Positions 53,881 to 63,683 are shown, counted from the first letter of the stretch. The stretch is DNA of 64,000 nucleotides from Hymenobacter cellulosilyticus (GCF_022919215.1 NZ_CP095046.1:1416501-1480500), one strand, 5' to 3'. Notes: generated by a model from the letters alone, not told the origin. Numbers and translations are program-made.

Positions 53881-54774
53881 ATGCGCCAAGTCAGCGAAAA
53901 ATCAGCGGCCGCCGTTCCTTCCTCATCCTCGGGCCTAAAGCGCGGGCTGGATGCGCTGCTGTACAGCAGCGGCCTGGTGGCGGCAGCGGCTACTAGCCTG
54001 ACCTGGGCTACTTTTCTGTTCTGGCGCGTCCACATTCCCTTCCGGCTGGCCCTGCTGATTTTCTCGGCCACGCTCTTTCTCTACAACATTGACAGTGTGC
54101 TGCCCTACAAGTTTCGGCAGCAGGCCGTGCTTTCGGAGCGGAAGCGCTGGATGATTCAGCACCGCCGGGAGCTGTTTGGGCTAGCCCTGGTGTCGTTGGC
54201 GGTGGCGGGTGCCCTGTTCTGGCTCGATGGCTGGCGCCACCTCACGCTGTTTTTGGGCCACCTGGCGGCCATTTCCCTGCTTTATTCCTTTCCTATCGTG
54301 AAGGTAGCCGGCCGCTGGTGGGCCCTGCGCGACTTGCCGCTGCTCAAGGTATTTCTGATTGCCTACGTCTGGGCCGCCATTACCGTGTGGGTGCCGGCGC
54401 TGTACTTGGGCAAAGCCCTGACGGCACCCGTGGTGCTGGTGCTGTTTGGCCGCCGCTTTTTCTTTATCCTGGCTCTGGCTTTCGTCTTCGACATCCGCGA
54501 CTACACCAAAGATTTGCTCAGCGGCACCCGCACGTTTCCGGGCATTTTCGGCCTCCGGGCGGCCAAGGTGCTGGCTCTATTGTGCCTAGCCGTATCGGGC
54601 CTGCTGATTCCGCAGGGCGTAACCCCGGCTCATTTGCTGGTGCTCACTATTCCCACCTTGCTCACCGGCCTGCTCGTGTGGTTTGCCGACGAAACCCGGC
54701 CCGACTACTACTTCGCCCTGCTGGCCGACGGAGTGATGGTAGTGCAGTTTCTGGCCGTATACTGGGTGGCGTAA
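53881..54774 (+). CDS. UbiA-like prenyltransferase-family membrane protein
   Basis: A 297-residue protein with about eight or nine membrane helices. LFLYNIDSVLPYKFRQQ and LAFVFDIRDYTKDLLSGT sit where UbiA enzymes carry their two Asp-rich, Mg-diphosphate-binding motifs, but both are incomplete (NxDSV, DIRDYxKD). The second fits the group better than the first. It may be a diverged UbiA enzyme or a non-catalytic relative. No quinone, carotenoid or other isoprenoid gene lies beside it. It ends 6 bases before the convergent nnrD stop. Confidence 0.7.
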   Translation: MRQVSEKSAAAVPSSSSGLKRGLDALLYSSGLVAAAATSLTWATFLFWRVHIPFRLALLIFSATLFLYNIDSVLPYKFRQQAVLSERKRWMIQHRRELFGLALVSLAVAGALFWLDGWRHLTLFLGHLAAISLLYSFPIVKVAGRWWALRDLPLLKVFLIAYVWAAITVWVPALYLGKALTAPVVLVLFGRRFFFILALAFVFDIRDYTKDLLSGTRTFPGIFGLRAAKVLALLCLAVSGLLIPQGVTPAHLLVLTIPTLLTGLLVWFADETRPDYYFALLADGVMVVQFLAVYWVA

Positions 54775-54780
54775 GCAGGG

Positions 54781-56294
54781 CTAAAAGGCATCCGGCGTGG
54801 TCAATTCCTGCAGGGTCGGACCGATAAAGCGCGTCAGGTCGCCGGCAATGAGGCCCACTTCGCCGGTGTGCCGGGCCGCCAGGTCGCCGGCCCGGCCGTG
54901 GGCGTAGATGCCTAGCAGAGCCGCATCAAGGGCCGAAAGGTGCTGGGCGCGCAGGGCCGTGAGCAGGCCGGTCAGCACGTCGCCGCTGCCGCCGGTGGCC
55001 ATACCGGGGTTGCCGGTCGTGTTGAAGTACAGCTCTCCGGTGGGTGTACCCAGGCAGGTGTGGGCCCCTTTGAGCACGGTGTAGCAGCGGTGCTTGTGGC
55101 AAAACTCGCGCAGCAGCTCCAGGCGGTGGTAATCGTCGCGGGCCGAGCCGCTCAGGCGCTCAAACTCTTTGGGGTGGGGCGTCAGGATAGAGTCAGGTGG
55201 GAGCAGGGCTAGCAAATCGGGATTAGCCCCGAGCAGATTCAGCGCGTCGGCATCCAGCACCAGTGGCACCTGGGCTGTGCGCAGCAGTTGTTCCAGAACA
55301 ACTTTGGTAGAATCCGCCTTATCAATGCCCGGGCCCATACCAATGGCGGAATACGGCGTAAGCTCGGGCAGCTCGCTCAGAAAGTCAGCAGCCGGGTCGG
55401 TGAGGGCCATGGCTTCGGGCGCACTGGTTTGCAGAATGTCGTAGCCCACGGCCGGCGTACGAACGGTAAGCAGCCCTACGCCGCTGCGCAAACAGGCCTG
55501 GGTAGCCAGCACGGCGGCCCCTATCTTGCCGCGGCTGCCCAGCAGCAGCAGGGCGTGCCCGTAGGTGCCCTTGTGCCCAAACCGGCCCCGCCGGGGCAGC
55601 CGGCCCGCCAGCAGCGCGGCATCTATCAGGAAGAGCCGACTTTCGGCCTGGGCCTGAAACTGCCGGCTCAGCCCAATCGGGACGGTATGCCACTGCCCCA
55701 CATACTCGGCATTGCGGGGCAATAGAAACGCCAGCTTGGGCAGTTCGAAGCTCACCGTGTGCCGGGCCCGGACGACGGGACTGTCGGCGGGCTGGGCGGC
55801 ATCAGCCAGCAGGCCTGAGGGCATATCTACGGCCACAATGCGCGCCTGGGCCTGATTCAGGTGAGCTACTACCGCCGCGGCCAGGCCCGTTAACGGCCGC
55901 GTCAGGCCGGTTCCAAACAGCGCATCGATAACCAGGGCCCCGGCCGGAATAACGGGCAGCGCGGCTTCGGTTAGCTCCTGATAGGGCAACTCTGAGGGCA
56001 GGCGCCAACGGTTGGCCTCAAAGTCGGGGAGTACTTATCGGCCGGCAATGCAAATACTTGTACCAAATAGCCGGCCGCGTGCAGCTGCCGGGCTGCTACC
56101 AGCCCGTCGCCGCCGTTGTTGCCGGGGCCGCAGAACACCAGGATTTCGCCGGCCTCGGCCGGGGTTTGGCGGGCCAGCAACCACTGAGTGAAGGCCGTAG
56201 CAGCGCGCTCCATCAGGGCTTCGGAGCTGATACCTTCTTCTTGGATGGTGGCCTGGTCGGCCTGGCGGGTTTGGGCGGCGGTAAGAATCTTCAT
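54781..56294 (-). CDS. nnrD: Bifunctional NAD(P)H-hydrate epimerase / dehydratase (frameshifted)
   Basis: Repairs damaged NADHX and NADPHX. The N-terminal YjeF_N domain epimerises the S and R forms (MKILTAAQTRQADQATIQ, ILVFCGPGNNGGDGLVAAR), and the C-terminal carbohydrate-kinase-like domain is the ADP/ATP-dependent dehydratase (RRGRFGHKGTYGHALLL, ILTPHPKEFERL, TGNPGMATGGSGDVLTG). A missing base in the run at 56026-56029 breaks the link between strand regions of the first domain; repaired length is 504 residues, normal for the fused form. ATG 56294 starts the conserved sequence. Confidence 0.94.
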
Positions 56295-56413
56295 GGGGCG
56301 GTAGCGGCAACAAGGTACGAGCGGTAAACAGGCACCATACCCCGAACGATACGGCCGCAAAAGCGTTGGGGCCCGGCCACAATAAGCGTACTTGCAACCG
56401 TAATTTGGCTCTT

Positions 56414-56895
56414 ATGACCCGTACCTGTTTTATACCGACGAGTTCGGTTTGGATGAGCACTCTATCTATTTTCTGCGGAACCGGTTCCGCTATGCCAGTC
56501 TTCCCCTGCGCGAGGCCACGCTCTACGTGCAGCGCGGCGCCGATATTCGCAACTGGCGCCTGATGCTGGCTTTTGGCCTGGGCCTGATTGGCTTCGGCCT
56601 ATGGTATGCCGGCTTGATCGTGGCGTTTTTTCGCTCCGATGCCGGTGGTCGGATCTACATAGAAGAAATAGTGGTGCCCGTAATTCCGGTGCTGCTGGGC
56701 ATCTTTGCGGTGGTCATGGCCCTGCGGCGCGGGCCGGTGCTGCGCGTTCAGGAGGCCAGCGGCGCTAGCCGCACCGTGTCGCTGCGTGCCGTCGAAAAAA
56801 ACGGCCGCCTGACACGCCTGCTCGATTTTCTGCAGGCCCAGGTCCCGGCCGGGCAGCTCCATGTGGCGGCCGAGGTGCAGCAGTGGCAGGCCTAG
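56414..56895 (+). CDS. Small membrane protein, unknown (frameshifted)
   Basis: With one T added in the run at 56428-56431 the protein begins MTRTCFYTDEFGLDEHSIYF and has 160 residues. Two hydrophobic segments (LMLAFGLGLIGFGLWYAGLI and VVPVIPVLLGIFAVVMAL) are followed by a short soluble tail that looks beta-stranded (VLRVQEASGASRTVSLRAVE). The charged N-terminal part includes RNRFRYASLPLREATLYV. I recognise no family. It is divergent from nnrD and lies 100 bases before msrB in the same direction. Confidence 0.6.
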
Positions 56896-56995
56896 CCAGC
56901 CGAAGGAAGTGCCGGTTAAAAAACTTCCCGGCTACCTGCCGCGTTTGCAAAGCATCTGAACTGTTGAATTCCGACGGAACCAAACCAAACTTTAT

Positions 56996-57454
56996 ATGCA
57001 AACCTGGAACGACGTTATCCGGCTGGCCAACCACGGCAGCCCGGCCCCCGACCACCGCGTGGAGAAAACCGACGCCGAGTGGAAAGCCCAACTCACCTCT
57101 GAACAATACTACGTAACCCGGCAGCATGGCACCGAGCGGGCCTTTACCGGCGAATACTGCGAAGCCCACGAAGCCGGCCTCTACGCCTGCGTGTGCTGCG
57201 GCACCCCGCTCTACGACTCACGCACCAAGTTTGAGAGTGGCACGGGCTGGCCCAGCTTCACCCAGCCGGTGCAGGAAAACGCCATCCGCTACAAGAAGGA
57301 CACCAGCTTCGGCATGACCCGGGTAGAAGTGCTCTGCAACGTGTGCGACGCCCACCAGGGCCACGTTTTTCCCGACGGTCCGGCCCCGAGCGGCCTGCGC
57401 CTGTGCATCAACTCGGCCGCCATTAAGCTGGTAGGCGAGCCCCAGCAGGCCTAA
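56996..57454 (+). CDS. msrB: Peptide methionine (R)-S-oxide reductase MsrB
   Basis: Reduces the R form of methionine sulfoxide in proteins. 152 residues with TSEQYYVTRQHGTERAFTGE, the first zinc pair in YACVCCGTPLYDSRTKF, GTGWPSFTQPV, the second zinc pair in VLCNVCDAHQGHVFPDGP, and the catalytic RLCINSAAIKL. It is a cytoplasmic form without signal peptide. The extra Cys in CVCCG is unusual and might be a resolving residue. A perfect 20-bp terminator follows. Confidence 0.95.
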   Translation: MQTWNDVIRLANHGSPAPDHRVEKTDAEWKAQLTSEQYYVTRQHGTERAFTGEYCEAHEAGLYACVCCGTPLYDSRTKFESGTGWPSFTQPVQENAIRYKKDTSFGMTRVEVLCNVCDAHQGHVFPDGPAPSGLRLCINSAAIKLVGEPQQA

Positions 57455-57468
57455 GCTCGAAAGCTGCC

Positions 57469-57519
57469 AAATGCCAACAGCGCCAGACGTGCAGGGCAGG
57501 TCTGGCGCTGTTGGCATTT
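57469..57519. terminator. Bidirectional terminator between msrB and a lipoprotein gene
   Basis: A perfect 20-bp stem (57469-57488 with 57500-57519), 11-base loop, A/T-rich ends, between convergent genes. Confidence 0.9.
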
Positions 57520-57534
57520 ACATGAATGGCACAA

Positions 57535-57984
57535 TTACAGCGCGTCGAGGCTGATGTTGTAGCCCACAATTTTTATGGAGTCATCGGCTTCGCGCTCCAG
57601 AGTAAAGGTTTCCAGGGCGCTGCCTTTGGCGTACTTGCTTTTGTATTGCAGCACGTAGTTGCTGCTGGGGTTGGTGCCCTTCACTACCTGCGTTTGCCAC
57701 GGCCCCAACTCGGTATGCACCAAGGGCCCAAGCAGGGTGTCGCGCCGGGCCCACAGCTGCCGCACTTTCTCGCGGGAGGTCGTTTCCCACATTTCTTCCC
57801 CAAACAGGCGCAGGTTAGCATCCCGTCGGCCCTGCTTCTGGTTCATCAGAAACGAGTCGGTGACCAGCTCGGCGGGCTTGCGGTCCTCCTCGCTGTTGGT
57901 CACGGACGTGGTGTAGTTGCAGCCCATCAGGCTGCTGGCTAGTAAGGCGGTGCCCACCAGGCGGCCGCAAAAGGAAGGAAACAA
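57535..57984 (-). CDS. Small lipoprotein, hypothetical
   Basis: 149 residues with a lipoprotein signal ending in the lipobox SLMGC. The mature part contains RKPAELVTDSFLMNQKQGR, REKVRQLWARRDTLLGPL, and the end IKIVGYNISLDAL. The pattern of a helix, four or five strands (VLQYKSKYAKGSALETFTLE) and a closing IVGYNI resembles small cystatin- or DUF4019-like domains, but the match is too loose to name. It would be an envelope protein. It is divergent from sdaAA, with about 240 bases between the starts. Confidence 0.6.
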   Translation of the reverse strand: MFPSFCGRLVGTALLASSLMGCNYTTSVTNSEEDRKPAELVTDSFLMNQKQGRRDANLRLFGEEMWETTSREKVRQLWARRDTLLGPLVHTELGPWQTQVVKGTNPSSNYVLQYKSKYAKGSALETFTLEREADDSIKIVGYNISLDAL

Positions 57985-58227
57985 AGCCGGATGGTTTTAA
58001 ACGGTAGAAAGATGCTGTCAAATGCTTCCCAAGATACAGCCATTGGCCGGGGCTCGGCAAGCCCGCGGCCGAAAGTTGCGGGCCTCGCCGCCGGCCTCAT
58101 TTTGGCGTAGATACCCGGAAAGTAGCCAGCCACGAAGAATTTCTCCCGATTTTCGTGGCCCCCGCCGGCGAACTGCCCGTTCGGGAGTCGTGTTCTGAGT
58201 TGTTTCCCACCCTTGTTTCCACCCATC

Positions 58228-59133
58228 ATGTCTTTGTTATTCACTGATTTTGCTTCCTGGCAAACCCATTGCGAGGCCACCGGGCAGCCGCTCTACCAGC
58301 CCGTGCTCGACTATGAAGTCGAGCAGAAAGGCCGGGCCGAGGCCGATATCTGGCCCGGCCTGCAGCGCGCCTACGACGTGATGCGCGACGCGGTGAAAAC
58401 CGGCCTGACCGAAGACATGACGTCCCGCTCGGGCATGATTAATAACGGAGCCAAGAAAATTGCCGCTTCGCCCGTCACGGTCTTGTCGCCGGAGTTCAAG
58501 CAGCTCATTACCCGGGCGCTGGGCGCCAAGGAAGTTAACTCGTGCATGGGCCGGGTAGTAGCTGCGCCCACGGCCGGGGCCTCGGGCATTCTGCCCGGCG
58601 TGCTAGTTACCATTCAGGACTTGCACCGCCTCGAGGACCGCCAGATTCTGGAAGGGCTGCTGGTAGCGGCCGGCATTGCCCTTATCATCGAGCAGAATGC
58701 CTCCCTGGCTGGGGCCGTGGGCGGCTGCCAGGCCGAAACCGGCAGCGCCGCCGCCATGGGCTCGGGCGCCATCGTCTACTGCCTGGGCGGCACCATCGAC
58801 CAGGTATTCGCGGCCGTGGCCATTACCATTCAGTGCATGCTGGGCCTAGTCTGCGACCCGGTGGCGGGCCTGGTAGAAGTGCCCTGCGTGGTGCGCAACG
58901 CTTCGGCGGCGGCCATTGCCTTTTCCTCGGCCCAGATTGCAATTGCCGGCGTCGACCCCGTAATTCCGGTGGACCAGTGCGTGGCCGCCCTGGGCGAAGT
59001 GGGACAGAGCATGGAAACGCGTTACAAGGAAACCGCCCTGGGCGGCCTGGCCAACACGACCCGGGGCCGGGAAATCGAGAAGATGGTGCTAGTGCAGGAC
59101 GTGAATATTCTGCCCGACGAAGACCACCAGTAA
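58228..59133 (+). CDS. sdaAA: L-serine dehydratase alpha chain
   Basis: Iron-sulfur subunit of the two-chain L-serine ammonia-lyase that turns serine into pyruvate and ammonia. Conserved cysteines: EVNSCMGRVVAAPTAGASGI, AVGGCQAETGSAAAMGSG, QCMLGLVCDPVAGLVEVPC, as expected for a 4Fe-4S site. The ending, ALGGLANTTRGREI, fits the alpha chain. 301 residues. ATG 58228 (MSLLFTDFASW) is chosen over a start five codons earlier. No beta-chain gene (sdaAB) is adjacent; the next gene is on the other strand. Confidence 0.93.
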   Translation: MSLLFTDFASWQTHCEATGQPLYQPVLDYEVEQKGRAEADIWPGLQRAYDVMRDAVKTGLTEDMTSRSGMINNGAKKIAASPVTVLSPEFKQLITRALGAKEVNSCMGRVVAAPTAGASGILPGVLVTIQDLHRLEDRQILEGLLVAAGIALIIEQNASLAGAVGGCQAETGSAAAMGSGAIVYCLGGTIDQVFAAVAITIQCMLGLVCDPVAGLVEVPCVVRNASAAAIAFSSAQIAIAGVDPVIPVDQCVAALGEVGQSMETRYKETALGGLANTTRGREIEKMVLVQDVNILPDEDHQ

Positions 59134-59157
59134 GCCCTGCTCCTGATACTGTTTCAC

Positions 59158-59194
59158 AAAAAAGCCCCGCCAGCACAGCTGATGGGGCTTTTTT
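59158..59194 (+). terminator. Bidirectional terminator after sdaAA
   Basis: An 11-bp outer stem (59158-59168 with 59184-59194) with A6 and T6 at the ends. Confidence 0.88.
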
Positions 59195-59323
59195 ATTGCA
59201 CTGAGCGAGTAGTGCTTGCAGCTACCCCTTGCCTCAAAAGCTAGGTGTTGGCAGTAGTCATATTCTGCGGAAAAAGGTAGTTAGTCACCTCTGAAACACC
59301 AGCCGGCTGCTTCTCCCGGGTCC

Positions 59324-60388
59324 TTATTGGTGGTTGCCACCCACCGGTTTCGACTCGGGCGCCATGATCAGCTTGGCCAGGAACTGCACGGCGTCGCTGT
59401 AGCGTGTGCGTAGCTCTTTATACTTTTTCCAGGCTTCTTCGCGGTCGGGGTGCAGGGCCACGCCTTCCTCACGCAGTTGGTCGTAGGTCTGGAAAAAATC
59501 CCGCCGGGTAGGGTCTTCAATGGGGTCTTCCTCGGCTATAACCTCGGCCGGCTCAGCCTGAGCGCGTTCCTCGAAGTAGCGCGACACCCGGTTGATGGCC
59601 ACGCAGCCGGCTTTGAAGCACATTTCCATGTCCGCGTCGCGCTTCTGGTCTACGGTGCTGATAATTACGGCAGCCGTTTCCAGAATCAGGTCGGCCGTCG
59701 TGACCCAGGAGCGGCCAGGCTGGGGCGAGCGGAAAAACGACAGAATAGGCAGCGACGTGTGCGTTTCCTCGATTTCTACAAACCATTCCTCCCAGACTTT
59801 CCACTGCGGCCCGTCATCGGTCAGGTTACCGCTGCGATTCAGCCACCCGATCAGCTCGGTGGCCGTGCGGTTGATGCCGCAGCGCAGCTCCACGCGGGCT
59901 ACCACCAGCTCACGGCGGGTAAAGGCCTGGTACATCGTGGGCAGGTAGGAAATCAGCAGGGTGATGAGCAGCAGGCCAAAAGTGGCCTCAGAGTACGTCA
60001 CAATGCTGATGAGCACGGTAGTAGCTTCCACCGAGCCCAGCGTGAGCAGGGAAGAGGAGCTGAGCAGGTAGCTTTTGGTGAAGTCGCCTTCGCCCAAAGC
60101 CCAGTAGATGCCTGCGTAGGCAGCCGAGAGGATAAGCAGCCACACAATAGGCAGCGTTACCAGGGCTACCGGCGCATACAGGGCCATTATTCGGTCCCGC
60201 TTGGCGTAGGTATTGTAGCGCGCAGCCAGGAAGCTGAACAGGTGCCGAATACCCATAAACACCCAGTTGTTGATCAGCACCGACTCATTGCGGGGCAGAA
60301 CAAACGAGCGGATAGCGGATAAGACAACCGTAATGATGAGAAAGGCGCCGCCCGCAAAGGCAGCAACCCGCAACAGCAAATCGAGCAT
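59324..60388 (-). CDS. Membrane protein, possibly two-pore-helix ion-channel related
   Basis: A 354-residue protein with an N-terminal helix (VAAFAGGAFLIITVVLSAIR), two further helices (LYAPVALVTLPIVWLLIL and TFGLLLITLLISYLPTMYQA) and a long soluble C-terminal part rich in charged helices. Between the last two helices lies YLLSSSSLLTLGSVE, which sits where K+ channels have their filter (TxGYG) but lacks the filter itself. It is thus a weak channel-like resemblance only. ATG 60388 (MLDLLLRV) is preferred over a start 8 codons earlier. It lies about 130 bases behind lutB in the same direction. Confidence 0.6.
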   Translation of the reverse strand: MLDLLLRVAAFAGGAFLIITVVLSAIRSFVLPRNESVLINNWVFMGIRHLFSFLAARYNTYAKRDRIMALYAPVALVTLPIVWLLILSAAYAGIYWALGEGDFTKSYLLSSSSLLTLGSVEATTVLISIVTYSEATFGLLLITLLISYLPTMYQAFTRRELVVARVELRCGINRTATELIGWLNRSGNLTDDGPQWKVWEEWFVEIEETHTSLPILSFFRSPQPGRSWVTTADLILETAAVIISTVDQKRDADMEMCFKAGCVAINRVSRYFEERAQAEPAEVIAEEDPIEDPTRRDFFQTYDQLREEGVALHPDREEAWKKYKELRTRYSDAVQFLAKLIMAPESKPVGGNHQ

Positions 60389-60518
60389 AGAGAATACGCA
60401 ACCGCGTGGCAACGTGCCCGCTAGGCGTATGTACTGCTACCACCCGGAATAGTTGGGCGCTGAGGCCGCCGTTCAGCTTAAGAAGCTGAAAACCCAGGTT
60501 CAGGTGAAACCTTGACGG

Positions 60519-61892
60519 CTACTTCCGTTCCTTCCAAAGCTGGCGGAAGGTCTTGGGCGCTACCTGCACGGCTTCGCGGCGCTTGCTCCAGCCCGTTTGA
60601 CCCAGCAGGCGGCTCAGCACCCAGTTTTTGCCGCTCACCGGGGCCATATCCCAGAGCCAGCGGTGCTTCATGCCGTAGAGCCAGAGCTTGATGGCCCGCT
60701 GCTCTTCCTTGTCGGAATAGCCGGCCTGCACGCTCTGCTGGCGGTTTTTGAGCAGAATGTTGTGAATGTTAATCTTGACCGGGCACACCGACGAGCAGGC
60801 TCCGCACAAGGATGAGGCAAAGCTCAGGTGCTTGTTTTCCTGCAAACCCGACAGGTGGGGCGTAATCACCGAGCCGATGGGGCCGGAGTAAGTGGCCTCG
60901 TAGGTGTGGCCGCCGATGTTCTTGTACACCGGGCACACGTTCAGGCAGGCTCCGCAGCGGATGCAGTGCAGGGCTTCGCGCTTGTCGGGCTGGGCCAGCA
61001 GGTTGGTGCGGCCGTTGTCGAGCAGCACCACGTACATTTCCTCGGGCCCGTCCTTCTCCAGGGGCTGGCGCGGCCCGGTATAAATGGTGTTGTAGACCGT
61101 AACCTGCTGCCCGGTGCCGCTAGTGCTGAGCAAAGGCCAGAACAAATCCAGGTCGTGGACGCTGGGAATGACCTTTTCGATGCCCACAATGGCAATGTGG
61201 GTTTTGGGGAAAGTAGCGGAGAGGCGGGCGTTGCCTTCGTTTTCGGTTACGGCAATGCCGCCAATGTCGGCTAGTAGGAAGTTGCCGCCCGTCACGCCTA
61301 CTTCGGCCGAGGTGTACTTGCTGCGCAGCAGGTGGCGGGCCGTGAGCACTAGCTTCTGGGCGTCGTCGGTGGGCTCAATCTTGAGGTGCTTGACGAAGAT
61401 GTCGGCAATGTCCTTCTTGGAGAGGTGCATGGCCGGCGTCACAATGTGGTAGGGCCGTTCCCCGTTGAGCTGCACGATGAACTCGCCCAGGTCGGTTTCC
61501 ACCGAGTCGATGCCGTTTTTGCCCAGGTACTTGTTGAGGTGAATTTCCTCGGTGGTCATGCTCTTGGCCTTCACCACGGTGCGGGCCTTTTTGCGCTGCA
61601 TGATCTTGCCGATTTCGTTGAGTGCCTCCTCGGCATTCTGGGCCCAGATAACCTTGCCCCCGCGCTTGGTGAAGTTCTTCTCGAACTCCAGCAGGTAGTG
61701 GTCCAGGTTGTTGATGGCCGTGGCCTTGAGGTAAGAAGCCCGCTCCCGCGCCAATTCGTGGTCGTGGTACCAGCCCAGGCCGGTTTGCACCGCCGCGTTG
61801 TACTTGCCGATGTTGAAGCGAATCTTGCGCCGGTGCTCCAGATCAAAGGCTTTATGCTCGGAGTCGGTCAGGAATTGGGCAACTTTGGTCAT
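60519..61892 (-). CDS. lutB: LutB-type iron-sulfur protein of lactate oxidation
   Basis: Iron-sulfur subunit of the LutABC/LldEFG L-lactate oxidation complex. The N-terminal LUD domain contains ARTVVKAKSMTTEEIHLN and GNFLLADIGGIAVTENEGN. Two 4Fe-4S clusters are bound by CIRCGACLNVCPVYKNIGG and CGACSSVCPVKINIH. A C-terminal DUF3390-like tail follows. 457 residues, intact. No lutA or lutC gene is adjacent in the window, so the complex genes are dispersed or the protein works alone. A TATATTTG -7-like element lies just upstream (61933-61926 on the minus strand). Confidence 0.92.
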   Translation of the reverse strand: MTKVAQFLTDSEHKAFDLEHRRKIRFNIGKYNAAVQTGLGWYHDHELARERASYLKATAINNLDHYLLEFEKNFTKRGGKVIWAQNAEEALNEIGKIMQRKKARTVVKAKSMTTEEIHLNKYLGKNGIDSVETDLGEFIVQLNGERPYHIVTPAMHLSKKDIADIFVKHLKIEPTDDAQKLVLTARHLLRSKYTSAEVGVTGGNFLLADIGGIAVTENEGNARLSATFPKTHIAIVGIEKVIPSVHDLDLFWPLLSTSGTGQQVTVYNTIYTGPRQPLEKDGPEEMYVVLLDNGRTNLLAQPDKREALHCIRCGACLNVCPVYKNIGGHTYEATYSGPIGSVITPHLSGLQENKHLSFASSLCGACSSVCPVKINIHNILLKNRQQSVQAGYSDKEEQRAIKLWLYGMKHRWLWDMAPVSGKNWVLSRLLGQTGWSKRREAVQVAPKTFRQLWKERK

Positions 61893-62002
61893 AGCAGTAG
61901 GCAGTAGTTAGGAGCGGGGTCTAAACAAATATAACGCGGAACGACCAGCCCCGCGTGCCATTGACCTCCAATTATGTCCGGAGTCCTAGCTTTTGGGCTC
62001 AC

Positions 62003-63649
62003 TCAGGGCCGGGTGGCATTCACGCTTAGGCGCTTTTCGCGGTTAGCCAGCTCCCAGGCCGTAAAGAACACGAGCTTAGCGCGTTCGGCCAGCTTTTTGA
62101 ACTCAATCCGGTCCACGTCGTCGGTGGCTTTGTGGTAGTCCTGATGCAGGCCACTGGTGTAGAAGATAATCGGAATGCCGTGGCGGGCGAAGTTGTAGTG
62201 GTCGGAGCGGTAATAGAGCTGCTCGGGGTCCTTGGGGTCGTTGTACTTGTAGTCGAGGCGCAGGTGGGTCGTGCGGGCGTTGGCTTCTTCGCTGAGCGTG
62301 TGCAGCTCGGTGCTGAGCCGGTTGGAGCCAATCAGGTAGAGGTAGCCGGGCTTGCCCTGGTGGGCTTTGTCGGTGCGCCCAATCATGTCGATGTTGAGGT
62401 CGGCAATGGTCTGCGCCAGCGGGAACACGGGGTGACCGGTGTAGTACTCCGAGCCCAGCAGGCCTTTTTCTTCGCCCGAATTCAGCAAGAACAGAATGCT
62501 GCGCCGCGGGCCGTGGCCGGCCGCCTTGGCCTGGCTGAACGCCCGGGCCAGCGCCAGCACCGCCGAAGTACCCGAGCCGTCGTCGTCGGCCCCGTTGTAA
62601 ATCGTATCGTGCTGCACGCCCACGTGGTCGTAGTGGGCCGAAATGACCAGCACTTCGTCTTTCTTATCCGAGCCCTCCAGAAAGCCCAGTACGTTGCTGG
62701 AAGTCAACGCTTCGCGCTTCTGGGGCAGGTGTATCGTGAACGGTACTGGCTGCAGGCGAGCCGGGGGCTGCTTCAGCTTATAGCTTTCCGCGTCGTAGCC
62801 CCACAGCAGGGGCACAGTGGTACCCAGCAGGGCCGCGCCCAGCGGACCGTTGGTAATGATAGTGGTGATATAGGCCGGCGGCACCTGCACCTGCAGCTCC
62901 TTCTCCTCGGGCTGCAGCACGGGGCTGGCGAGGAAATACGTGGGTTCCGGCGAGTCGACCTGCACGGGGCCGGCCAGCCGGGCAAACTCCTTGGGTGTGG
63001 CATACGTCACCACCGTCAGGCTGCGGGCACCTTTGTCGCGGGCCAGGGCCGCCTTCCGAAACACGGAGCTCCACTCACTTTCCTGCTTGGAGCCCGAAAA
63101 CAGATAGCGGCCCAGGCCGTTGTTGGGCTCCCCCTGCAGCACGATTACGTCGCGGCCGCGCACGTCGGGCTGGCCGGCGTAGTCGTTATAGGTAGCCGTT
63201 TCGATGCCAAAGCCCCGAAATACCGGGTCGGCCGGAGCCGCGGATTCGGGGAAGGTGGAGGCCCCGAAGAAGACAAAATCCTGCCCGTCCACAAATGTGG
63301 TGGAGCCCACCCGCACTGTGCCCGCGCCCGTCGGCGTCGTGCCCAAGATGCCAAACGACTGCTGAAACGGGCTGCTCCCGCCGCTAACCGGCCCACGCAG
63401 GCCGAGCTGCTCAAACTGCTGCGTCAGGTATTGCGCCGCCTTTACCTGCCCGGGGTGGCCAGTTTCGCGTCCCTCGAAGGCGTCCGAAGCCAGAATGGTC
63501 AGGTGCTCTCGCAGCAGCTCGGGAGTAATGCTGGCCGAATATTCCAGGCCCGGGGCTGGGGCTGGCCGGGCTGCCGGGGCACTGGGCTGGGCCACTATGG
63601 GCAATGCTCCGGCAGCGGCCAGAAACACGCAAAGCAGAATTCTTTTCAC
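62003..63649 (-). CDS. M28-family metallopeptidase with PA domain, GTG start
   Basis: Exported zinc aminopeptidase-type enzyme, 548 residues. Signal peptide VKRILLCVFLAAAGALPIVA, a protease-associated (PA) insert in the first half, then the M28 core: VISAHYDHVG (His ligand), YNGADDDGSGTSAV (bridging Asp), LNSGEEKGLLGSEYY (catalytic Glu and Glu ligand), LNIDMIGR (Asp ligand) and YYRSDHYNFARHGIP (His ligand). All five ligands are present. The start is GTG 63649, since no ATG precedes the signal peptide closely. It is followed in the genome order by lutB and preceded by a second M28 gene. Confidence 0.92.
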   Translation of the reverse strand: MKRILLCVFLAAAGALPIVAQPSAPAARPAPAPGLEYSASITPELLREHLTILASDAFEGRETGHPGQVKAAQYLTQQFEQLGLRGPVSGGSSPFQQSFGILGTTPTGAGTVRVGSTTFVDGQDFVFFGASTFPESAAPADPVFRGFGIETATYNDYAGQPDVRGRDVIVLQGEPNNGLGRYLFSGSKQESEWSSVFRKAALARDKGARSLTVVTYATPKEFARLAGPVQVDSPEPTYFLASPVLQPEEKELQVQVPPAYITTIITNGPLGAALLGTTVPLLWGYDAESYKLKQPPARLQPVPFTIHLPQKREALTSSNVLGFLEGSDKKDEVLVISAHYDHVGVQHDTIYNGADDDGSGTSAVLALARAFSQAKAAGHGPRRSILFLLNSGEEKGLLGSEYYTGHPVFPLAQTIADLNIDMIGRTDKAHQGKPGYLYLIGSNRLSTELHTLSEEANARTTHLRLDYKYNDPKDPEQLYYRSDHYNFARHGIPIIFYTSGLHQDYHKATDDVDRIEFKKLAERAKLVFFTAWELANREKRLSVNATRP

Positions 63650-63683
63650 GCGGAAGGTTGCAAGGGGAGAGGTCAGAAAAGCC

